A stretch of DNA of 64,000 nucleotides, taken from NCBI GenBank assembly GCA_001599355.1, contig BCGQ01000009.1, forward strand, positions 124,001 to 188,000. The letters are read 5' to 3'. Below the pieces are notes generated by a model. It was given only the letters and a program-made list of their open reading frames with translations. It was not told the DNA's origin and ran no database searches. The DNA is from Nakazawaea peltata (lineage: Eukaryota > Ascomycota > Pichiomycetes > Alaninales > Pachysolenaceae). A program made the translations under genes and the position numbers. Shown one piece after another: positions 48,460-57,039 of the stretch. Within the stretch, counting starts at the first letter, position 1, and every line of letters starts with the position of its first letter.

Positions 48460-50232
48460 TTAGGCCGAATCTTCCTCAGTATCTTCCAGTTTTTTGGCGT
48501 CAACAATGTTGGTGATTTGTTCCTTGTTCAACTTGTTGATCAAGTGAGTTGGGTCATAAGGATCAACCTCAGTAGAAGCGAACTTTCTGGCCTTGACACC
48601 TTGAGCAAACAATTCATCCATTTCACCAGCGGTACGACCTTTGGTTTCTGGCAAATCAAAGTACATCCAAGTAAGGAAGATAAGACAGAAACCAGCCCAG
48701 AAGAAACCGGTCTTGGCACCCCAATTCCATTGAGTAGTGTTCAACATGTATGGAGTCCAAATGGCGTTAACAATACCCATGATATTGTAGAAGTTTCTGG
48801 CCAAAACGACAGTCTTTGCACGTAATCTAATAGATGGTATTTCAGAGACAAGACAGTAACAAACTGGTCCAACACCGATATCGTAGACAAAGACGTAGAT
48901 CAATAATAAACTACCAATACCCCAAGAAGCACCAGTACTGTTGGCACAACCCAAACCACCAATAATAAGCAACAAGATCAATTGTACCAATAAACCGTTG
49001 AAGTAAATAGTGTAACGACCGAACTTTCTAGAAAGACCCCAAGAACTAAGAGTTCCGATAACACCAAGACAGTATTGGATAATACTGAAGTCGAAAGCAT
49101 AGTTTGTAGATAAACCGGCCTTTTCGTAGAAATAAGTGGAGTAACCCATAAGAGAGTTACCACAAGCATTTTGAGTAACCCAAACCAAGGAAGCGATTCT
49201 AGTTCTTCTACCATCGACACCCTTGAAACAGTCCCAGAAGGAGGCACCTCTGGTAAGGTTCAGTTCTTCCTCAGTGGTAATCTTCATCTTAGCCAAGACA
49301 GCGTTAATGAAAACGTCACGGTTTGGCAAGTTCTCGTTGACAGAGATTAATCTCTCCAAAGATTTCTTCAGATCACTGAATCTGTTCTTCTTAACCAACC
49401 ACCATGGGGAGTCAGGAGCAAAGAAAATACCAATGATAAGAGGAGTTGGCCAGATCCATTGGATAGCGAAAGGAACCTTGTAACCGGCTTGAGTAGTCGA
49501 GTCCAGATACAGTCTAAGAACACCACTGGCAATAAGTTGACCAAAGACCCAACAGACATTGGCATAACTGGTCATGAAGAATCTCAAAACCAAAGGACAA
49601 ACTTCAGAAGCATAAGTAACGGTCAAAGTTTGGAAAGCACCCCAAGGAATACCCAATAAGATCTCACCCACAGCCAAGACAGCAGTACTTTCAGCAAAGA
49701 ACAAAATAAAGATGAAACAGTTAACAAGCATCAAAGAAATGATCAAAGTCCAACGGTAACCGATTCTATCAGCGACATGACCGGCGAATTGCAAACCAAT
49801 AACCTCACCAACGTTGGTACACATACTCAAAGATGTTTGCCATTTAGCTGGGATCTCATAAGTTCCGGTTGCTGGGTCAGCTAATTCACCAAACTTCTTA
49901 GCAAAAGCTGGTAACAGGTAAAGAGAACTTAAAAGAGCAGTATCGTAACCTTCCATGACCAAAGCAGTGGATAAAACGACAGACCACAGCAGGGCCTTAG
50001 GGTACATCTTAATACCTTCAAGCACGGACATTTGTTTCTCTTGAGAGTCATTCTCCTTAGCATCTTCGGACATACCCAAGAACTTCAGAATATATTCCTC
50101 CATTTCTGGGTCATTACCAGCAAGGTCGAAACCTTCAGCGTTGGCCGACTTGTCAACGTACAATTCGGTAGTCTTGGACTCATCCAGAATATCTTCAGCA
50201 TGAGCAGACCCAAACTTGTCTTCTTTACTCAT
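48460..50232 (-). CDS. Maltose/alpha-glucoside H+ symporter (Mal11/Mal31 family)
   Basis: A 590-residue major-facilitator sugar porter. A 95-residue hydrophilic N terminus precedes 12 membrane spans; motifs include MEGYDTALLSSLYLLPAF in span 1, GHVADRIGYRW between spans 2 and 3, PDSPWWLVKKNR in the central loop and DLPETKGRTAGEMDELF at the C-terminal end. The MEGYDT and PDSPWWLV signatures are those of yeast maltose permeases rather than hexose transporters. It would import maltose with protons across the plasma membrane. It diverges from the maltase gene, the classical MALT-MALS arrangement. TATATATA lies about 80 bases upstream of the ATG. Confidence 0.93.
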   Translation of the reverse strand: MSKEDKFGSAHAEDILDESKTTELYVDKSANAEGFDLAGNDPEMEEYILKFLGMSEDAKENDSQEKQMSVLEGIKMYPKALLWSVVLSTALVMEGYDTALLSSLYLLPAFAKKFGELADPATGTYEIPAKWQTSLSMCTNVGEVIGLQFAGHVADRIGYRWTLIISLMLVNCFIFILFFAESTAVLAVGEILLGIPWGAFQTLTVTYASEVCPLVLRFFMTSYANVCWVFGQLIASGVLRLYLDSTTQAGYKVPFAIQWIWPTPLIIGIFFAPDSPWWLVKKNRFSDLKKSLERLISVNENLPNRDVFINAVLAKMKITTEEELNLTRGASFWDCFKGVDGRRTRIASLVWVTQNACGNSLMGYSTYFYEKAGLSTNYAFDFSIIQYCLGVIGTLSSWGLSRKFGRYTIYFNGLLVQLILLLIIGGLGCANSTGASWGIGSLLLIYVFVYDIGVGPVCYCLVSEIPSIRLRAKTVVLARNFYNIMGIVNAIWTPYMLNTTQWNWGAKTGFFWAGFCLIFLTWMYFDLPETKGRTAGEMDELFAQGVKARKFASTEVDPYDPTHLINKLNKEQITNIVDAKKLEDTEEDSA

Positions 50233-51833
50233 GTCTATTTAAGTAAATATATTTAATTAATTATCGATACTAAGATATTTACGATTGACAATTGGGGGTA
50301 ATTAGGTCCTATATATAATGATGAAAAATAAGCCCCAAGCCCAAAACATCAGATTCAAATGATCACGAATATGAACTGGAGCAAAGTTAGCTACCAAGGC
50401 CAAGTCATTTGGCAAAAGAAATTCGGAGAAATATCTGGAATTAAGGCCAGCAGCATAAAAAAAAGGGGATGCCTGGGCAAGACGGGGAAGCTGCACTCGT
50501 TACAATCTTATTCTTGAAGCAAGAAAAAAAACATACAGAGGGCATTTTCTGTTGATCTGTATGCATGAGTTTGGTGTGTCATTAATTCTTTTAATCTGGG
50601 GTAAAGCTGCAAGTCTCGTAGAAAACAGGGGCTTGAAACTCGCCCCCAACTCCAGAAAATAGCTTGAGTGTGTGACCAAATTTTTTCCCTTGCTTTTCAG
50701 ATTCTGCGAATTCCTAATTCGTCGATTTAGAGAGCAGAAAACCCCGATGCGCATGGAAACTTGTAGAAATTTAGCCCCGTTAGCAACAACCGGGGTATGT
50801 CGAGTTTATCCTGATGCATGAGGAGTTAACAAGTTAGACCGAACGAGGGGAGAAGCGGGGAGTAAGAGGGGCTGATCGTCTATTCGGGGGCTTACAATGC
50901 GGGGCAGAGTGTCGATGTTTATGTTTTGAGCACTCTCCTCGGGCACTCTGTTTGCACGCTAATATACTGCTTTGAGATATTTTCTGGGGTAACAATGCAC
51001 AGGAAAAAAAAAGATGACGCCGCGTCTTAATAATTGCTTGACAGGTACGCTTTTATAAGGTATTACACTCAATAGAAGGCTTCCCGATACACCCGCAAAA
51101 AGATGTCGATTGAGGCGTCCAGATAAGCAGATGTAATAATCCGGGACTCGTTGTCCATCCAGTATAGTACCAGTTGTAGATCTTGAAGCCATTCGTTGAA
51201 ACTTGCCCCTAACTAACAAACTTGCCCCATGCAGCTACAGTGCATGCAAGAATTCTGACGCCTATTTTTTTGGAATTGCACATGAAGAACCCGAAAGGTT
51301 TGAGAATGCTTAGTGACTGCGTCAGCGCTGATCGTGTTATTTCTGAGGTGGGGAAATATGGAAGGTAGAAACCACTGCCCCGCTACTCATCAGTTTGGTC
51401 TTCGGCCAAGGATATTTCCCCACAATTCGCATAAAAAACGGGAAGGAATTTCCCCATTCAAGACCCTAGCCTCGTTCTCATGCAGCTAACGAAATCTCTG
51501 AGTAGATGCAAACCGCCTTGTATCCAATCAGCTCCTGAGAGAACACCTTCTGATGACCGTTTCTGCATTCCAACCAATGATCTCTTATTGTTGGGGGTTA
51601 GGAGCCTATCCCAAACCTCAGTGTCCCTCAAATTATTGTTTTATCTGAGAAAATAAATCCTAGATGAATGATCATTCGTACGTGGACCTAAAATTCCAAA
51701 AATAACTCAGATATCTCCCGTATAAGAAGTCCCTTAATTTCTCCCAATTTCCTTTTAATCTCTGTACTTGCAAACCATTGCTGATATTGAGATAAACTTG
51801 AAGAAGCAATTTTTACACTACTAAAAAAGCAAG
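50233..51833. promoter_or_regulatory. Bidirectional MAL promoter region
   Basis: The 1.6-kb region between divergent permease and maltase holds TATATATA at 50310-50317 (for the permease) and TATAAGA at 51721-51727 (113 bases before the maltase ATG). CTGGGG preceded by an AT-rich run, a Mig1-like site, occurs near 50984, and other GGGG boxes near 50291 and 51593. No Zn2Cys6 activator gene (MALR) lies within the window. Small frames here have no homology. Confidence 0.65.
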
Positions 51834-53585
51834 ATGACTATCGGAACTGTTATGAGCAAAATTGAGCCTAAATGGTGGAAGGAGGCCACTGTTTACCAAA
51901 TCTGGCCAGCTTCTTACAAAGACTCCAACGGAGACGGTTTTGGTGACTTGAAGGGTATTGCCTCCAAATTGGACTACATCAAGTCTCTTGGTGTCGATGT
52001 TATTTGGCTTTCCCCAATGTACGACTCTCCTCAGTACGATATGGGTTACGATATCTCCAACTACGAAGGTATCTATCCTAAATACGGTACTATGGAGGAC
52101 ATGGACAACTTGATCAAGGGTATCCATGATCGTGGTATGAAGATTTTGGTCGATTTGGTTATCAACCATTGTTCTTCTGAGCACGAGTGGTTCAAAGAAT
52201 CCAGATCCTCTAAGACCAACCCAAAGAGAGACTGGTTCTGGTGGAGACCTGCTAAATACGATCTGGATGGTAACAGACACCCACCAAACAACTGGAGATC
52301 TTTCTTTGGTGGTAGTGCCTGGACCTGGGATGAGACCACTCAAGAATACTACTTGAGATTGTTCCTGGAGCAACAACCAGATTTCAACTGGGAGAACCCA
52401 GAGACTAGACAGCTGATTTACAAGTCTGCTGTTACTTACTGGTTAGAGAAGGGTTGTGACGGTTTCAGAATCGACACTGCCGGTTTGTACTCCAAGGTTG
52501 AAGGTTTACCAGACCTGCCAGTTGTAGACCCAGAGAACGAGTTCCAAGACCCAGGACCATGCACTCACAATGGTCCAAGAATCCACGAATTCATCAAGGA
52601 AATGAACAGAGAGTGCTTCAGCAAGTACGACTGTATGACTGTTGGTGAGGTTGGTAGCGGTCAAATCGACCAAGTCTTGAAGTACACCAGTGCTCTGCTG
52701 CACGAGATCGATGAGATGTTCATTTTCGACATTACCGACTTGGGTACTTCTCCAATCTTCAAGTACGACTTGGTTCCATTCACTTTGGCTGACTTCAAGG
52801 AGAAGCTTGTCGGATGTTTCAAGTTCGTTGAGACTTCTGATGCTTGGTCCACTATCTACTTGGAAAACCACGATCAACCTCGTAGTATCACCAGATTTGG
52901 TGACGACTCCACTACCGAGTCTTGGTTACACAGTGGTAAATTGTTGTCTTTGATGGAATCCACTTTGACTGGTACTTTGTACGTTTACCAAGGTCAAGAA
53001 TTTGGTATGACCAACTTCAAGAACTGGACCATCGAGCAATACGAAGATGTTGACCTGTTGAACAACTATAAGATCTTGAAGGCTAAGAACGATCCAAAGA
53101 TCATTGAAAAATTCATGGAAGGTTTGCTGTTGGTTTCCAGAGACCATGCCAGAACTCCAGTCCAATGGGATGACTCTGCCAATGCCGGATTCACCACTCT
53201 GGACAAGACCTGGTTCGGTGTTAACGAGAACTACAAGCAAATCAACTGTGCCTCTCAATTGGACGACCCTCACTCGATCTTGTCCTTCTACAAGAAGCTG
53301 CTCAAGTTCAGAAAGGACAACAAGGACATTACTGTTTACGGTACCAACTTTACCGTTTACGACGAGCTGGACCTCAAGACTTTCTCTTACTCCAAGACTA
53401 CCGCTGACGGATCCAAGACTTTGTACCTGTTCTTGAACTTCAGCAACGACAGTGTCAAGTTCATTAACCACCTTGGTGAGGATACTAAGCTTAAGTTGAT
53501 CTTGAGCAACTACACTGAAGCCGAACCTTCCGACATTACAAGCGATCTTAGACCTTGGGAGGGACGTGTTTTCTATGCTGAGTAA
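51834..53585 (+). CDS. Maltase, GH13 alpha-glucosidase
   Basis: A 583-residue cytosolic alpha-glucosidase, the same length class as S. cerevisiae Mal12 (584 aa), opening EPKWWKEATVYQIWPAS. GFRIDTAGLYSK contains the nucleophile Asp214. The next residue is Thr215 followed by Ala-Gly, as in maltases, whereas yeast isomaltases have Val-Gly-Ser. The acid Glu lies in MTVGEV and the third carboxylate in ENHDQPR. No signal peptide is present, consistent with hydrolysis of imported maltose. Seven CTG codons lie at positions that are Ala in Mal12 (codons 144, 178, 194, 432, 489, 532 and one at the TSA-A site). Confidence 0.95.
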   Translation: MTIGTVMSKIEPKWWKEATVYQIWPASYKDSNGDGFGDLKGIASKLDYIKSLGVDVIWLSPMYDSPQYDMGYDISNYEGIYPKYGTMEDMDNLIKGIHDRGMKILVDLVINHCSSEHEWFKESRSSKTNPKRDWFWWRPAKYDLDGNRHPPNNWRSFFGGSAWTWDETTQEYYLRLFLEQQPDFNWENPETRQLIYKSAVTYWLEKGCDGFRIDTAGLYSKVEGLPDLPVVDPENEFQDPGPCTHNGPRIHEFIKEMNRECFSKYDCMTVGEVGSGQIDQVLKYTSALLHEIDEMFIFDITDLGTSPIFKYDLVPFTLADFKEKLVGCFKFVETSDAWSTIYLENHDQPRSITRFGDDSTTESWLHSGKLLSLMESTLTGTLYVYQGQEFGMTNFKNWTIEQYEDVDLLNNYKILKAKNDPKIIEKFMEGLLLVSRDHARTPVQWDDSANAGFTTLDKTWFGVNENYKQINCASQLDDPHSILSFYKKLLKFRKDNKDITVYGTNFTVYDELDLKTFSYSKTTADGSKTLYLFLNFSNDSVKFINHLGEDTKLKLILSNYTEAEPSDITSDLRPWEGRVFYAE

Positions 53586-53670
53586 TTATAGGGTTTATAT
53601 ATAAATAGATTAGAGAATGTTCCCCTGCATAAAGGGGAAGCATTTACTATGGTTTAATAGAATTTTTATA

Positions 53671-53905
53671 TTTACACTACCTCTCAATTTTCCCGATAGT
53701 AGAGGTTATATTACAATTAGTTTTTCCATGTAGTAAGGGCGTTATGTAGTACAGGTTACACTACCTTCAAGTTTCTCTTGATAGATGTTACACTACCTTT
53801 CAGTTCCTCCTAGCAGAAGTCGCCGTACCTTTCAGTTTCCGTATAGTAGAGGATACACTACCTTTTATTTTCTCCTGATAGGAGAGGTTACACGACTTTT
53901 TTGTT
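53671..53905. repeat. Degenerate tandem repeat, about 34-bp unit
   Basis: About seven imperfect units follow the pattern TTACACTACCTTTCAGTTT, then TCTCCTGATAGNAGAGG. Clear unit starts are near 53671, 53709, 53756, 53788, 53855 and 53888, with two more diverged units between. Unit length varies from about 32 to 38 bases. There is no open reading frame and no resemblance to a known transposon end. Confidence 0.75.
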
Positions 53906-54637
53906 CCTGATTTTACAAACATTCTAGGTGATATCACTGCGTCACCAACGTTGCATAAAGGAAAAAGTTGACATCACCCCCTTTGCAATCAATAAACCTC
54001 TCTAAAAGGGAAAATATCATACTTAACACACCCGTCATATCAGGCAATGACGTTACCCCCTTTGCATAACTCTCTGATTACTCAACAATTTTTTTTAAAA
54101 GCATCTCCTTATTAACCTTGAGTTTCCACACATCCAAGCAATTCCTGACACCTTATACACAGTTACACACGTACGTCTAGTGAACCGTTAGAGCGTTGAA
54201 TGTCCAATCGATTATATCATCGATTACGCAATTTGTAAAGTGTGATAGCACGAGATTGAAGAAAAAAAATTACTCCAGAGTAAAACAATTCCACTCTTTT
54301 TCTTTAATTTCTGAACACCTGAAACCTTATTTGCACCAGGAACAATTAACACAATCGACTGCTGCGCCATAGTGTTCACTTCCGACTACATCCTGATTCA
54401 TTTGACTTCGTTTATTCCCGGCAGCACGGTGTCTGATTAATTAAAAAAAAAAAGAAAAACCACCACAATCTTAGCCCCCGGCCATAGAAAAAAATATTTT
54501 TTTACCTGCTTAGTGAGCAATTGTTGACATCATCGCTCCCACAATCACAAGATAATCATCGCCCTTACATCAAAATTATTGTTCGGTATTAGTATAAATA
54601 TTGATGCGAACCCTCCTGGACAGTTTAGAAATTTTTT

Positions 54638-54646
54638 ATGAAATAG
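54638..54646 (+). promoter_or_regulatory. Two-codon upstream ORF abutting NCE103
   Basis: ATG AAA TAG immediately precedes, in frame and without spacing, the first NCE103 ATG. If included in the mRNA, such a start-stop element would hinder the long form or force reinitiation at a downstream ATG. Confidence 0.5.
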
Positions 54647-55474
54647 ATGATAAGAGGGGTTTCAAGAATATTCAGACCATCATCATACTATACACCTATT
54701 AAGATGTGCGCCGCTACATTAACCACTTCTCTGCCAGTTCCACAATCTGAGTCTATGAAGCCAAGTGCTTCTCACCATTCGATGACCGAGAAACTGACTC
54801 CATTTGTTTTAAGCAAATCTTCCTCGTTGGCTGATTTCCTTGCTCAAAATGAGTTGTATGTTGAAAAGATGAATGAGCATCACCCGGAGATTTTCCCTTC
54901 CAACCTGCAAGGGCAAAGTCCTCATACTTTATATATTGGATGTTCCGACTCGAGATACAGTGAGCTGTGTATGAATGTTTTACCGGGAGAAGTATTTGTT
55001 CACCGTAACATTCTGAATGTGATACTGTCTCATGATGTCAGTTCTCTGGGTCTGATCCAATTTGCTGTTGAAGTTTTGAAAGTAAAGAAAATCATTGTTT
55101 GTGGTCACACCGACTGTGGAGGTGTTTGGGCTTCCTTGTCTTCGAAGAAGGTTGGAGGTGTCTTGGACCAATGGCTTTACCCAGTCCGTCAGGTTAGACT
55201 GCATCATTTAAAAGAATTGGCTGAGATTAAGGATCCTCGTGCCAAGTGTCTGCTGTTGAGTGAGTTCAACGTTGTAAGCTCAGTTCAACTGGTCCGTAGA
55301 CATCCATCCCTGTTGAAGCTGTTGAAGAGAGGTGACATTGAAGTTTACGGTTTGATTTACGACGTAGCTACCGGACATTTACGTGAAGTTGACGTTCCAG
55401 AAATTAATGACGCCGACTCCCTGTTCCATGTCAGCGACGAAGAGGAGGATCTGGAATTCAACCCTCACGATTAG
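54647..55474 (+). CDS. NCE103: Beta-carbonic anhydrase Nce103
   Basis: A 275-residue beta-class carbonic anhydrase (221 aa in S. cerevisiae) that interconverts CO2 and bicarbonate for carboxylation reactions. Zinc ligands are Cys99 (GCSDSR), His154 and Cys157 (CGHTDCGG), and the Asp101-Arg103 dyad is present. GQSPHTLYIG and VLPGEVFVHRN match Nce103. The first 19 residues (MIRGVSRIFRPSSYY...) are basic and may target mitochondria. A second ATG at codon 20 (54704) gives a 256-residue form aligned with the usual start. TATAAATA is only about 47-54 bases upstream of the first ATG but 104-111 upstream of the second, so the shorter form may dominate. Confidence 0.93.
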   Translation: MIRGVSRIFRPSSYYTPIKMCAATLTTSLPVPQSESMKPSASHHSMTEKLTPFVLSKSSSLADFLAQNELYVEKMNEHHPEIFPSNLQGQSPHTLYIGCSDSRYSELCMNVLPGEVFVHRNILNVILSHDVSSLGLIQFAVEVLKVKKIIVCGHTDCGGVWASLSSKKVGGVLDQWLYPVRQVRLHHLKELAEIKDPRAKCLLLSEFNVVSSVQLVRRHPSLLKLLKRGDIEVYGLIYDVATGHLREVDVPEINDADSLFHVSDEEEDLEFNPHD

Positions 55475-55551
55475 CATATTTATAAAAAATAATACACTAC
55501 CTAATGAACTTGAATATAGATTTATGATATATATATATATTGTAGTGTGTT

Positions 55552-57039
55552 CTAATTGCTCGTATCATCTGTTTCGGTTACAATGAGTCTCCATCTAACT
55601 GCGTTCCAGAAAGAACTGTAACTCCAAGTTAAATCGGAGGCTCCTTGCATGTAGCCTGAATATCTGTTAAACTGTTCCGACATGGATCCTTTACTGTCTA
55701 CATGAGCTTGGATCACTTTGAGGAATGAGTCCAGGTATTCAATTAATGACACCAGCGTTAATTCCAGGTTCTCAGGTAGTTCTAACATGTTCAGGATCGC
55801 AATTCCAGTTTCTTTGCTAACTCCGTTGAACCGGAGGTGATAGGCCAATTTATAAAGTAACTCTGCCAGTGACAGGGTCAGTAAAAACCATGGATTTCCC
55901 TCAGAAACTCCATTACCATTGTATCTGTCTTCTGGATATCTTCCAAGGCCAATACCAGAAGTACTAATTGGTGATCTATTCAACGGATATCTATATTTCA
56001 TATCTTGAACCAACAGTGTCAACGTATTCAACACTTTCGGATCAGTGACATCAAAAGGTACCTCAAAAAGCGAGGCCTGGTTCGGATCTAAAGGTGAATG
56101 GACAGTGATAGACAGGATGATCGTTGCAATATCTAAACCACAACGGGAATTCTTTAATACTAAGGCAGGTGTCTCGATCAAATATGGAACCTGAGAAGTC
56201 TTAAAGCCATATATCTCTATAAAAGATCTAAGGGCGAAGAACAGTTGCTCTAGTTCAGATTTAAATGACTGATCTTCGTCGTCTACGCAATATGTATCAC
56301 AGAGCTGGATTCCAAGCTGCAACAGTTTCAACTGAGTGACAGCGGTGAAAAGATGTTTCAGATATACTTCTTCCCATAAATCGAAACCGTCAGCACCCCA
56401 ATACTTTGTTATATAATTTAAATCATATTTAACTATCTCATTGAAGATCCAACTGGGGTCCAAAGTGGCAGAAGATCCAAATAAATTCAAGTATTTCAGA
56501 ATAGCGATGACTCTAAGACCAGGACCATCCCTTTGCGGACGACCCCAGTTAGCAGTGAAAGGAGTATTATCAGTCATAAATTTAGGTTCTCCCAAACCCG
56601 ACAAGTCGTCGAATGTGCCACTTGGATTGGCAACACGCTGGATCTGATGAGCATTCTTGATGTAACTCTCTACAACAGGTTGTAAAATTGGAACACTAGA
56701 GGTATTCCCATCCATATACTGGATCAAAGTACTCATCGTTAAAGCAGCATCACGAACCCACTGATAAAAATAGTCAGGGTTCAGTTTAGAAGGTGACAGG
56801 ATCACAGCACCTTCAGCAACAACCCCCTTCAAATTCTCATTCAACCCCCCAATATTTGCCAAGACGCGGTCGATAGAAAACTGTCTTTGCTCAAAGATCC
56901 AGGAGTCAAATAAATCCCGGGACTCTTCATCTGAAAGAACCTTTTGTGACCCCCAACCCCACCAACTTCCCCAAACTGGAACCGCCTCCAGTACCCGCGT
57001 TATCAGCACAGTAACTGCGATGACCTTGACTAACTTCAT
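55552..57039 (-). CDS. Secreted glucoamylase, GH15
   Basis: A 495-residue glucan 1,4-alpha-glucosidase that releases glucose from non-reducing ends of starch and maltooligosaccharides. The N terminus MKLVKVIAVTVLITRVLEAV is a signal peptide, so the enzyme is predicted to be secreted or cell-surface. The catalytic (alpha/alpha)6 domain shows NPDYFYQWVRDAALT, WGRPQRDGPGLRV, GFDLWEEV with the general acid Glu, GLGRYPEDRYNG, GNPWFLLT and SMSEQF with the general base Glu. No starch-binding domain is present. It resembles Gla1 of other yeasts and the vacuolar/sporulation Sga1 of S. cerevisiae. It is convergent with NCE103 (77 bases). Confidence 0.93.
   Translation of the reverse strand: MKLVKVIAVTVLITRVLEAVPVWGSWWGWGSQKVLSDEESRDLFDSWIFEQRQFSIDRVLANIGGLNENLKGVVAEGAVILSPSKLNPDYFYQWVRDAALTMSTLIQYMDGNTSSVPILQPVVESYIKNAHQIQRVANPSGTFDDLSGLGEPKFMTDNTPFTANWGRPQRDGPGLRVIAILKYLNLFGSSATLDPSWIFNEIVKYDLNYITKYWGADGFDLWEEVYLKHLFTAVTQLKLLQLGIQLCDTYCVDDEDQSFKSELEQLFFALRSFIEIYGFKTSQVPYLIETPALVLKNSRCGLDIATIILSITVHSPLDPNQASLFEVPFDVTDPKVLNTLTLLVQDMKYRYPLNRSPISTSGIGLGRYPEDRYNGNGVSEGNPWFLLTLSLAELLYKLAYHLRFNGVSKETGIAILNMLELPENLELTLVSLIEYLDSFLKVIQAHVDSKGSMSEQFNRYSGYMQGASDLTWSYSSFWNAVRWRLIVTETDDTSN

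Larger units (their letters stand above)
53586..54646. promoter_or_regulatory. Maltase 3' region and NCE103 promoter
   Basis: The first part holds a degenerate 34-bp tandem repeat (listed separately). The second part is AT-rich with several long A or T runs and has TATAAATA at 54593-54600 upstream of NCE103. No other gene was seen. Confidence 0.55.
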
